The notes under the pieces are model-generated. The model made no database searches, was not told the DNA's origin, and saw only the letters and a program-made list of their open reading frames with translations. The position numbers and the translations under genes are program-made. Positions 54,670 to 61,742 of a DNA stretch of 64,000 nucleotides are shown piece after piece. Positions within the stretch are counted from its first letter, which is position 1; each line of letters starts with the position of its first letter. Source of the DNA: Cyanobacteria bacterium FACHB-63 (GTDB lineage Bacteria; Cyanobacteriota; Cyanobacteriia; Leptolyngbyales; Leptolyngbyaceae); the NCBI GenBank assembly GCA_014695255.1, contig JACJNX010000073.1, forward strand, positions 24,733 through 88,732. Reading direction: 5' to 3'.

Positions 54670-56005
54670 GCTTCCCTCCCAGTTCTGAATGGTTTAACAG
54701 ATCTTCCTCCTGTGTAATCAGGCGAGAACCTCCTTTGCGGCTGAAGTAATTCCAGGACCACTGGATCATCACAATCAGCTTATTATCAAACTCAATCAAG
54801 TAGTAAATATGGGCAAACACCCAAATTAGCCAAGCCAGGAACCCAGAAAGCTTTAACCAGCCCAGGTTAACCACAGCGGCATTCTGTCCAATCACCGCTA
54901 AACTTCCAACATCTGAATAATGGAAGGATGGCAATTCTCGTCCTTGCAGACGATATCGAATTAATTTAGCGATATAAGCGCCTTCCTGCATGGCAACGGG
55001 AGCAACTCCTGGCAAAGGTTGATCACCTTGGTGCTTGTAATGAGCAAGATCTCCAACAACAAAAATGTTTGGTTGTCCTGGCACGCTTAAGTCAGGATTG
55101 ACGATCACTCGCCCTACACGATCGAGCGTTGCACCTGTCCGCTCAGCCAGTACTTTCCCCATTCCTGAAGCGCGAACGCCTGCTGCCCAAAGCACCGTTT
55201 TGACCTGAATTGTCTCAATTTGTTCTCCGTGGCGAACCATAACCGTATCCTCCGTAATTCCTGTCACAAAGGACTGTGTCTGTACTGTAACGCCTAAATT
55301 TTCGAGAGATTTTGCAGCAGCAGTTGAAAGCTCAGGAGGATAAGGCGGTAAGACACGATCTAGCCCTTCTAATAACAAAATCTGAGTTTCTCTCGTATCA
55401 ATGTTGCGAAAATCATGTTTCAACGCATAGTGAGCTAATTCGCCTAGAGCGCCAGCTAGCTCTACTCCCGTGGGACCAGCACCCACAACCACAAACGTCA
55501 GCCAAGCTCGGCGCTTTTCTGGATCAGTTTCTTTCTCAGCGATTTCAAACGCTCGAAAAATTCGTCGTCGCATTCCGATCGCATCTTCAACAGTTTTGAG
55601 TCCGGGTGCTACCCCTGCCCATTGATCCTGGCCAAAGTAATAGTGACTAACACCAGTTGTCACAACCAAGGTGTCGTAAGGTAGGACTCCAGTTTTTAGA
55701 ATTACTTGATTTTGCTCGGGGACAATATCTGTTGCCTGATCCATTAGCACTTTAACGTTACGGTAATGGCTGAGAATTGAGCGTAAGGGGGACGAGATAT
55801 CTCCAGGGGAAAGCTTTCCCGTTGCGACTTGATAGAGTAAGGGTTGAAAAAGATGAAAATTACGCTTATCGACTAATGTAATTTCAATGTGTTTAAAGCG
55901 TCCCAAGGCTTTAGCAGCATATAAACCCCCAAACCTACCTCCAACAATCACAATTCGGTGAGAAGCGGAGTAACCGTCTGCATTTGAGGGCTTATACTGT
56001 TCCAT
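54662..56005 (-). CDS. ndh: type II NADH dehydrogenase (NDH-2)
   Basis: 447 residues. FAD-binding start [20 protein letters not shown] (GGRFGG instead of the more common GGGFGG, still G-x-G-x-x-G compatible), [23 protein letters not shown]-binding [20 protein letters not shown], then [10 protein letters not shown] and [16 protein letters not shown]. The C-terminal region ([20 protein letters not shown]) is an amphipathic membrane attachment. It passes electrons from NADH to quinone without proton pumping. Upstream of and overlapping xylB, it could dispose of NADH produced by polyol oxidation. Confidence 0.93.
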   Translation of the reverse strand: MEQYKPSNADGYSASHRIVIVGGRFGGLYAAKALGRFKHIEITLVDKRNFHLFQPLLYQVATGKLSPGDISSPLRSILSHYRNVKVLMDQATDIVPEQNQVILKTGVLPYDTLVVTTGVSHYYFGQDQWAGVAPGLKTVEDAIGMRRRIFRAFEIAEKETDPEKRRAWLTFVVVGAGPTGVELAGALGELAHYALKHDFRNIDTRETQILLLEGLDRVLPPYPPELSTAAAKSLENLGVTVQTQSFVTGITEDTVMVRHGEQIETIQVKTVLWAAGVRASGMGKVLAERTGATLDRVGRVIVNPDLSVPGQPNIFVVGDLAHYKHQGDQPLPGVAPVAMQEGAYIAKLIRYRLQGRELPSFHYSDVGSLAVIGQNAAVVNLGWLKLSGFLAWLIWVFAHIYYLIEFDNKLIVMIQWSWNYFSRKGGSRLITQEEDLLNHSELGGKLG

Positions 56006-56656
56006 TTCAGGTATCCATAATAAAATCCGTTGAAAATGGACTTAATTTCGACGACAATTCACCTTTCACTTTGTAGCGATCGTTTAACGGAATTTTTAGA
56101 CCAGTTGGCAAACTTATATTTCATGCCATATGCGGGAGCAAGACACGGATTTTCCCCGTACTAGAATTAAGTCTTAAATGAATCACGCTTGACTTTAAGT
56201 GTATTAAAGCTTCTGCAAAGCGTTCATACTTTATCAAAATCAAATGAAGCTATTTGCATGGGGGACAACTAAAAATACTGTTATGAAATTAAGAAAAACT
56301 TCATGAAGCTGGCGTAAAACCATGTCATCACATGGTGTGATGAATCGGGGATTTCTTGTTGTAGACCTCGATCGCTCCATCAGTCATACCCAAAACCGTA
56401 GTGACCTGCTGAGTGAGTTCGCCACTGCTCCCAAGATGTAATCCCACAATCTATTTGTGTTGAATTAGCCAAAGGTTTGTCGAATTTGTCACTTCTGGAT
56501 GTTAGGTCGAAAAATCTAAGTGAATTTTCCACAAAATTGAGCAGCATCCTTTCAGATCAGCTTTCGATTGCACAAAAACACGCATGGTGATTTCTGCAAA
56601 ATTGAACGGTGCTCTACAAGGATTGCTAAAACCAATAGTTTAAAAGGAAAGTGTAA
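56006..56656. other. long intergenic region with a gene fragment
   Basis: About 650 bases between the divergent NDH-2 gene and a small membrane-protein gene. AT-rich around 56110-56330. It must contain the promoter of the ndh-xylB unit. Apart from the minus-strand fragment at 56328-56447, no gene or RNA is recognised. A palindrome-like CATGTCATCACATGGTGTGATG lies at about 56320-56342. Confidence 0.4.
56328..56447 (-). pseudogene. C-terminal gene fragment of unknown family
   Basis: A 39-codon frame, GLHLGSSGELTQQVTTVLGM then TDGAIEVYNKKSPIHHTM, stop TGA. Its composition and the motif VLGMTDGAIEVYNK read like the conserved end of a larger protein, but I cannot name it. A GTG could start it, with no ribosome binding site. 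Most likely a remnant, less likely a micro-protein. Confidence 0.3.
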
Positions 56657-56857
56657 ATGGATAACACCCTGATTCTTCTCGCGTTAGGTACGCTTCTTGT
56701 GATCGGAATCGAGTTGGTTGCGTCCGGCAAACCCTTCACTATGAAGGCAACTGGTACACCAATCGGCTCTTTCGAGTTTCATGGCAACATTGCTAACATC
56801 GAACCGCCTCTGCTCCTTGAGCAAGAACCGCACGATCAATCGTCTGAGATCGATTAG
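56657..56857 (+). CDS. small membrane protein of unknown function
   Basis: 66 residues. One N-terminal helix (LILLALGTLLVIGIELVASG) followed by a polar, acidic tail ending EQEPHDQSSEID. AAAGGAAAG precedes the ATG at good spacing. It could act outside the cytoplasm or as a tail facing it. No family recognised. Confidence 0.55.
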   Translation: MDNTLILLALGTLLVIGIELVASGKPFTMKATGTPIGSFEFHGNIANIEPPLLLEQEPHDQSSEID

Positions 56858-56875
56858 TAGTATTTGGGGGAGAGC

Positions 56876-57058
56876 TTACGAAGGTTCTTCCCCAAATCGC
56901 CGATCCAATAGTTCAAGAATCTCAGCCCTAATCGACTCTGGTAGCTCATTCCACCGATCGCTATTCGTGAACAAAACCACGACAGAATCGGCAAAGACTG
57001 CAAAATCCTCAAACTCATACTCATCAAACTTCTTCAGCAATAAATCCAATGTTTTCAC
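56876..57058 (-). CDS. small acidic hypothetical protein
   Basis: 60 residues, no membrane segment: KTLDLLLKKFDEYEFEDFAV then FADSVVVLFTNSDRWNELPE. Strongly acidic and helical. The ATG overlaps the stop of the P-loop gene upstream (four-base overlap), so it is the last gene of that unit. Function unknown. Confidence 0.55.
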   Translation of the reverse strand: MKTLDLLLKKFDEYEFEDFAVFADSVVVLFTNSDRWNELPESIRAEILELLDRRFGEEPS

Positions 57059-57840
57059 TGCCCTAACTTCCTTCTCGTTCCCGAAACTCTACCCAACTGC
57101 TTCAACGCCATTCCCACGGTCAAACACACCCCGCCAGTGATGTAGAGTCCCTTATTGTTGGTTCCCAGCCCTACAAAGTGCACCACGGCGAACGAGAACA
57201 ATGCAGCGACCAGAATCGGCCTAATCACAATCCCTTGGGTATATTCCACCTTGTCTTGTTTCATGCCCAACTTCTCACGCTGGATCACCTTCCGCGCAAT
57301 CATCGGGTTCCGTCCTGCGAGTGGCTGCAATTCTGCGATTCTCGACTGATCAATCTGTAAACCGAGTCTCTGAGCCTCCGATGTCATCACATTGCGGATA
57401 TGAGCATCTGAGGGCAGTTCTAGTTCGACTTCCAACATTCGCAGAAACACATCACGACCGGGATTGATCGGACTGAAGGCAACGACTTTCACGCCGGATG
57501 AGATCGCATCTTCCAACCAGTACCGAATACTAGCCGGAAGTCGTTTCGCTTCGGGCAGAATGAACAGCCAATCATCGCAAGCATTTGAGAGAATTTCGTC
57601 CTTCATCTCCTCGACGTTCATGGGCTTGAAGTTGCCTTCACCGACCTCAATTTCGGTCGGTACACCGACCTGTTCTGCCAGCGACTTGAAGAAGGTTTTC
57701 GTTGCACCTTTGTAGGTTTCGGTGGCGCAGGTGAACTCACCCTCAAAACGATCGCGCACGGCAACCGCGAGATCATCGACACCAGATCCCGTCTCTCCAA
57801 TGACAAGAACGCTGTGACCAGATTCGACCACAGCACACAC
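57055..57840 (-). CDS. P-loop ATPase-like protein with defective Walker A and C-terminal membrane helices
   Basis: 261 residues from a GTG. HSVLVIGETGSGVDDLAVAV is a Walker A loop in which the essential Lys is replaced (G-S-G-V-D), so nucleotide binding is doubtful. A Walker B-like DDWLFILPEAKRL follows, then LEDAISSGVKVVAFSPINPG and RNPMIARKVIQREKLG. Two C-terminal hydrophobic helices (VIRPILVAALFSFAVVHFVG, GLYITGGVCLTVGMALKQLG) anchor it in the membrane. Upstream of the GTG the same frame reads like coding sequence (NPPEPTSGVDEDALNKV) with no ATG, GTG or TTG before a stop near 57975, so the true start may be lost. It is likely part of a decayed mobile or plasmid-derived element. Confidence 0.55.
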   Translation of the reverse strand: MCAVVESGHSVLVIGETGSGVDDLAVAVRDRFEGEFTCATETYKGATKTFFKSLAEQVGVPTEIEVGEGNFKPMNVEEMKDEILSNACDDWLFILPEAKRLPASIRYWLEDAISSGVKVVAFSPINPGRDVFLRMLEVELELPSDAHIRNVMTSEAQRLGLQIDQSRIAELQPLAGRNPMIARKVIQREKLGMKQDKVEYTQGIVIRPILVAALFSFAVVHFVGLGTNNKGLYITGGVCLTVGMALKQLGRVSGTRRKLGQ

Positions 57841-57860
57841 CTTATTCAGAGCATCTTCAT

Positions 57861-58445
57861 CTACGCCACTTGTCGGCTCTGGGGGATTTGGCTGAGTAGT
57901 TTGTCTGCGATCGCGCTGGGGTGAAAATTTGGGCGGGTTGCCTCCTCGGTGCGCTCCACTTTTGCCTTGAGGTCATCTGGCAAGTCATCCTTGGTCAACC
58001 GATTCGCGACTTCTCGAATCACCTGCGGCATCATCGACAGTTCGGAAGCCTTCAATTCTGCGGCTGCTCGAAAGATTTATTTGCCTAAGTCGTTCTCGAT
58101 CGTCGGCTCCTCCAGTGTCGGGATTGGTTCTGCCAAGTCGCCTCCCTCCACTGCTGCAAGATTAGCAGACTCTATCGGAGCAAGTTCGCCACCCTCACTA
58201 TCAATAAATCCATCCATTTCGCCCGTTTCTCGAATGTGTTGATCGAGTCGCTTCATCCGATCAAATTGCAATTTGTCGAGGTAAGCCTTACCCTCGTTGT
58301 CCTTGTGAGCTTTCATCTTAAGGAACTTAATTCGAGCGTAATACTAGGCAGATTTAATATCAAATTCTCGTTGAACCTCGTCCGGGCGGTACTGCATCTC
58401 AGTGGTGGAATTCTGGTCAACAGCGGCGAAATTCTGGTCAGTCAT
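57861..58445 (-). pseudogene. helical plasmid/mobile-element-type protein with two in-frame stops
   Basis: One frame runs from ATG 58445 (MTDQNFAAVDQNSTTEMQYR then PDEVQREFDIKSA) through TAG 58344-58346, continues YYARIKFLKMKAHKDNEGKA then YLDKLQFDRMKRLDQHIRET, passes TAA 58077-58079, and continues IFRAAAELKASELSMMPQVI then REVANRLTKDDLPDDLKAKV to its end at 57861. The three pieces are in the same frame and read as one protein whose N-terminal part looks like a MerR-like or helix-turn-helix DNA-binding region (YYARIKFL.. KAYLD). I associate such genes with cyanobacterial plasmids and islands. Two nonsense codons disable it. Confidence 0.65.
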
Positions 58446-58638
58446 AGCAGAAAACTTTTGAATCAACTGCAGATATTATGGGAACTTCAGAAGAAATTTT
58501 CTGTCCGGGACTTCACCGGAATTCTGGTCAGCCACCGTGAAGAGTTGATGAAGACCGGAAATCGGCAGTCACCAGAATTGAGCGGAGAAGGGTCAATTTT
58601 TCCGCAACGGAGCTATTCGTATAAATTCGACTTTCCTA

Positions 58639-58978
58639 TCAGGAACTTGTCCGATTTTGCCGATTATTCCTAACATCATCCTCACCAACTGGAGCGATTA
58701 GAACTGGCATCCAAACCATGAGCAGTGCCGATAGGAAAACTGCAGTCGAGGAATTCACCTTCACTCGCTTGATGAAATAACGCTGCTCTCGATCGACCAA
58801 ACGGGACTCGATCACGCCTGAGATGCTGAGATTTCGGGTCTGTCGCCTCACCTGCTCATAAGTGAGACCGGAGCGCTCAACTAATTCGTTGCGGGTGAGT
58901 CCGTCTGTTTCGGTGAGAACTGCCAGAATGCGCGTTGCCTTCGGCCCACGGAACGTGTCCGCGTTCCCTTGCCCTGAT
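58639..58978 (-). pseudogene. winged-helix DNA-binding protein fragment without a start
   Basis: Reading from a TAA near 58979: GPKATRILAVLTETDGLTRN then ELVERSGLTYEQVRRQTRNL, ISGVIESRLVDREQRYFIKR. This is a winged helix-turn-helix of MarR/replication-initiator type. No usable start codon lies between the stop and the domain; a GTG at 58851 would begin inside the recognition helix. The C-terminal extension (VNSSTAVFLSALLMVWMPVL) contains a hydrophobic stretch. Truncated at its 5' end. Confidence 0.55.
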
Positions 58979-59150
58979 TAGATTGTTCGTATATCGACAG
59001 CATGAAATGGTACAAAACTGCTGCTGTCAAAGTGCCCTAGCGGTTTCGTGCGATCGCAAGGAACAGATTACAAATATTGCTCTCTCAACACAGGTCAGCA
59101 ACGCTTATCCCAGGGAGAACGAATCCCCATATCAGAAAAACTGGATTTTG

Positions 59151-59179
59151 TTGACTATTTGTAACGATACTGTTACATT
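59151..59179 (+). promoter_or_regulatory. sigma-70-type promoter of psb34 with internal palindrome
   Basis: TTGACT (59151-59156), 17-base spacer, TACATT (59174-59179): a good vegetative-type promoter 42 bases before the psb34 ATG. GTAAC-GATACT-GTTAC (59161-59176) is a perfect inverted repeat between the -35 and -10 boxes, where a repressor could bind. GGAG lies 9-12 bases before the ATG. Confidence 0.6.
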
Positions 59180-59220
59180 AGTTTACAGAACGAAACAAAT
59201 TACCCCCTGGAGAAACTGCA

Positions 59221-59391
59221 ATGTATACCACTCGCAATGAAGACGGAATCCTCAACAACTACGCTTCGGAACCTGCGATGTACTTTGCTGAATTTCCTTC
59301 CTCTGAGCAACAACAACGTTACGCCACACAAGGCGCGATCGCTGTTCTGCTCATTACCTTCACATTTTTGATGGCGCTGGCTGCAAGCTAA
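59221..59391 (+). CDS. psb34: photosystem II assembly protein Psb34 (Ssl1498 family)
   Basis: 56 residues. The N-terminal RNEDGILNNYASEPAMYFAE matches the Ssl1498/Psb34 pattern 'EDGRLNNFAxEPxVYxAE', and a single C-terminal membrane helix (GAIAVLLITFTFLMALAAS) follows. Psb34 binds the CP47 side of photosystem II during assembly and competes with high-light-inducible proteins. The C-terminal helix is of normal length. A good promoter and ribosome binding site precede it, and a terminator follows. Confidence 0.85.
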   Translation: MYTTRNEDGILNNYASEPAMYFAEFPSSEQQQRYATQGAIAVLLITFTFLMALAAS

Positions 59392-59465
59392 AGGTTTCTA
59401 GAAGCTGTCTCTCCTCAGCTTCTGGGATTTCAATTGACGTTGAGCGATTGAGTTGATTGAAACGA

Positions 59466-59489
59466 ACCTTAGCTTCTGGCTGAGGTTTT
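59466..59489 (+). terminator. intrinsic terminator of psb34
   Basis: ACCTTAGC (59466-59473) pairs with GCTGAGGT (59479-59486, one G-U), loop TTCTG, then TTTT. A second hairpin, AGAAGCTG with CAGCTTCT (about 59400-59425), lies between it and the stop codon. Confidence 0.7.
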
Positions 59490-59687
59490 CGTGTTTGTAA
59501 TGAGTTATGGCGACGAGTCAGCCGATGAAGAGACTGTCACGACCCAACTCGGAATATTGTCAATTCAGTGTGTTGGTTCACTCATCCGGTGATCGAGTCC
59601 ATTGCATAACGGCTTGATTCCAGACGTATCAATCAGTATCAGATAAACGCCACACCGCTTCACTTCCAAGCATTCAGGAGACCGATT

Positions 59688-59975
59688 ATGTTGCACCTCA
59701 CTTCCAACAAATTCATCGCTTCCCTCCTTCAACCCATCGCCCAAAAGCTGGACGCGATCGAGATTCGTAATTCAGAAACTGCCCATTTCTTCTGTCGCCT
59801 CATTCCGGCTCAATGCCCGTTTGAACGCGATATTCGTTGCTTCGGTCGTGTTCTGCTCCACATTCCGCCGATGTGCAAACTGAATCCGTTCTATGAGCAG
59901 TTGGTAGGACTGCGGTTCAAAGCATTGTGCTATTTAGCTGATGTCTGTGGTGAAGATATTGCCCTATATTGCTGA
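59688..59975 (+). CDS. Mo-dependent nitrogenase C-terminal domain protein
   Basis: 95 residues. FFCRLIPAQCPFERDIRCFG then RVLLHIPPMCKLNPFYEQLV and GLRFKALCYLADVCGED is the Mo-nitro_C domain (PF06967) with four or five conserved cysteines. Despite the name, it occurs in almost all cyanobacteria, fixing or not, and its role is unknown; the cysteines could bind an iron-sulfur cluster or zinc. An upstream gap of about 200 bases gives it its own promoter. Confidence 0.9.
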   Translation: MLHLTSNKFIASLLQPIAQKLDAIEIRNSETAHFFCRLIPAQCPFERDIRCFGRVLLHIPPMCKLNPFYEQLVGLRFKALCYLADVCGEDIALYC

Positions 59976-59999
59976 TTGCTGATTCATCGTGACTCTATC

Positions 60000-60653
60000 C
60001 TATACCGCTTGAATGTTAAGGTCGGCTCTCCACTCAGACAACGGCTTTTCCCAATCTTTTTCCCACTTCTGAGCAAGGAACGGGTGTGCATTCTCGCCCA
60101 TTTTCCATCCCTGTTGCATCCGTTCGACCAGTGGATTGAGAGGAATGGAGGACTTCAAGGCGTAGGTTATTGTTGCTGCCAAGATCGCCACTGCTAAAGG
60201 AGAGCGGGTTTGAGCCAAAGTGAACGCTTGGAGTGCCATCTCATCCGCAAAATTCGTGTCAAACCCGGTAACAATGTGCCAAATATCGTGGGTTTGACGC
60301 ATTCGTAGGGCAATATAGCTGTAATCATCTTCTACAGTTATTTTGCGATAGAAGTCAGGCTGTAAACCTGTCCGCTTCATCTCTGCCGCATAGTAAAATC
60401 CCAAAGAGTCTTGAGGACAGTTAAGCAACTTGTCCAGATCAGGAGTTGAAGAGCGATATCGCTCTTGGAGAATTTGAGTGATGGCAGGGTGAGAATGTGC
60501 GTACTCGATAAATTGTCGGTAAAGATCTGTCTTTCGTAATCCATCTGCAATATCAAACAAGGCTGCCGTTTGATTAGGGTCGTTAGCAAAGGTAATGAAG
60601 CCTCTGACGGCCTTGAGGATTTCTGGAGATAATTCAAGAGGGAGATCTAGCAT
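60000..60653 (-). CDS. Coq4 family protein
   Basis: 217 residues. The metal motif His122-Asp123-x-x-His126...Glu138 in THDIWHIVTGFDTNFADEMA is the Coq4 signature. In eukaryotes and proteobacteria Coq4 acts in ubiquinone synthesis (C1 decarboxylation/hydroxylation). Cyanobacteria make plastoquinone instead, so this homologue may serve another quinone or lipid reaction. It overlaps the upstream small gene by 20 bases. Confidence 0.88.
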   Translation of the reverse strand: MLDLPLELSPEILKAVRGFITFANDPNQTAALFDIADGLRKTDLYRQFIEYAHSHPAITQILQERYRSSTPDLDKLLNCPQDSLGFYYAAEMKRTGLQPDFYRKITVEDDYSYIALRMRQTHDIWHIVTGFDTNFADEMALQAFTLAQTRSPLAVAILAATITYALKSSIPLNPLVERMQQGWKMGENAHPFLAQKWEKDWEKPLSEWRADLNIQAV

Positions 60654-60822
60654 GAAATTTCCTCAAACTAAGAATCTGTGTTTTAGTCGCCTTCTCAACT
60701 TCTGCCACAGGTCTACGACGCTCTAACCAATTGGCAATTCGTGTAACTTCAAAGAAACCGCAATCAATATCAATATTACGATAATCAACCAGCGCGCCAG
60801 GTTTGGGAATTTGACACCTCAT
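60634..60822 (-). CDS. hypothetical small protein
   Basis: 62 residues from the ATG of MRCQIPKPGALVDYRNIDID, preceded by AAGGTG. Core: CGFFEVTRIANWLERRRPVA then EVEKATKTQILSL. The frame is open to 60936, but the part upstream overlaps the zinc-ribbon gene out of frame and is judged a shadow. It sits between that gene and coq4 on the same strand. No domain recognised. Confidence 0.5.
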   Translation of the reverse strand: MRCQIPKPGALVDYRNIDIDCGFFEVTRIANWLERRRPVAEVEKATKTQILSLRKFHARSPS

Positions 60823-60851
60823 TTTCGCACCTTCGATCGCGATTTCACTCC

Positions 60852-61052
60852 TCAACCATCTGGAAACTGCCAACAAGCAATATGCTCCACTCTCTTGCTC
60901 CCACACTGACAAGCTTCCGGTTTCGATGACACCCATTCACGATTGCACTCCCTACAATGACAGAGAATGTTGTGTCGATCGGCTTCCTGGATCGCTGCCT
61001 CCCACTGGCGCAATTCCTCTGGTGTGAGTTGTCGCGGAATTTCTGACATCAC
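60852..61052 (-). CDS. small zinc-ribbon protein
   Basis: 66 residues: SEIPRQLTPEELRQWEAAIQ, then CHCRECNREWVSSKPEACQC with a further CGSKRVEHIACWQFPDG. Five or six cysteines in C-x-C-x-x-C...C-x-C spacing suggest zinc binding. First gene of a probable three-gene unit ending with coq4. Function unknown. Confidence 0.65.
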   Translation of the reverse strand: MMSEIPRQLTPEELRQWEAAIQEADRHNILCHCRECNREWVSSKPEACQCGSKRVEHIACWQFPDG

Positions 61053-61095
61053 TTAATCCTCAAATCTGAACATCTGACAACATCTTCTCAGACTG

Positions 61096-61302
61096 CTACT
61101 GAGAACCATCACATCTCATCAGCATTTCCAGATGTCGATCGACTTCCTTCAACTGGACACTGCGTGAAGCGAAGCTACCGCGCCGATACTTCTATCGTTT
61201 CGCCTCCTGATGCTCCGGGCTGCCCCTCTCACCGATGTAGCAGAATTTCACCTTCTTTCCCTTAGAACGCCTCGACTCGAATATCGCCTGCCCACCTTTC
61301 GC
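61096..61302 (-). pseudogene. truncated copy of the gene at 63404-63945
   Basis: In one frame: GGQAIFESRRSKGKKVKFCY then IGERGSPEHQEAKR, stop TAG at 61192-61194, KYRRGSFASRSVQLKEVDRH then LEMLMRC. It aligns with the C-terminal half of the gene at the end of the window (SEQAMFDSKRSRGKVKSCYI, GKEDRSEHQEAKRQKYRRGS). Only the last 68 codons remain, with one nonsense codon. The two copies flank the HNH and FAD-oxidoreductase genes. Confidence 0.75.
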
Positions 61303-61391
61303 ACTCGCTGAGTTTACTCTCAAGATCTACTTCTGCAAGTCGCGCCTGAACAAAAATAAGATAAAAACAAAACAGGAATGATATTAAGCGC

Positions 61392-61742
61392 ATGAATTCA
61401 AAGCTCCCATGTCGAGAACTCGGACGGAAATCCCAAAAGCACAAGCTCAAATCTGGAATCAAACAACAATTCAATGGAGCCTGTGCCTACTGTGGACGCA
61501 CTCCCCGAGTTCTCACCTTGGATCACATCGTGGCTGAATCCAAAGGGGGCAGGAATGTCAAATCGAACTTAGTCGCGGTCTGTCACCGCTGCAATCTAAG
61601 CAAAGGGAGTCTTCCCCTCTGGCAATGGTGGCAAGCCTCTCCCTGGTGGAATGAAGAAAGGGCGATCGCGGTTGCTGCAACGGTGTTGGTTTGTCCGCTC
61701 AAGCCGCCAGCATCCTCAACGCTACCGCTTCCGCCGTCTTAA
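61392..61742 (+). CDS. HNH endonuclease
   Basis: 116 residues. The HNH zinc-finger core is CAYCGRTPRVLTLDHIVAES then KGGRNVKSNLVAVCHRCNLS: two C-x-x-C pairs, DH and the N of N-L-V. The short C-terminal part (WQWWQASPWWNEERA) is common to HNH proteins of cyanobacteria. Stand-alone HNH genes are usually mobile or house-keeping nucleases of unknown target. The 3' end overlaps the convergent oxidoreductase gene by 44 bases. Confidence 0.88.
   Translation: MNSKLPCRELGRKSQKHKLKSGIKQQFNGACAYCGRTPRVLTLDHIVAESKGGRNVKSNLVAVCHRCNLSKGSLPLWQWWQASPWWNEERAIAVAATVLVCPLKPPASSTLPLPPS

Noticed and set aside
60823..60936. N-terminal extension of the small gene before coq4
   Set aside because: It overlaps the zinc-ribbon gene out of frame; the ATG at 60822 has a better ribosome binding site.
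61262..61474. A 70-codon minus-strand frame before the HNH gene
   Set aside because: Its region overlaps the HNH start on the other strand and the damaged gene copy; residues look random and hydrophobic by chance.
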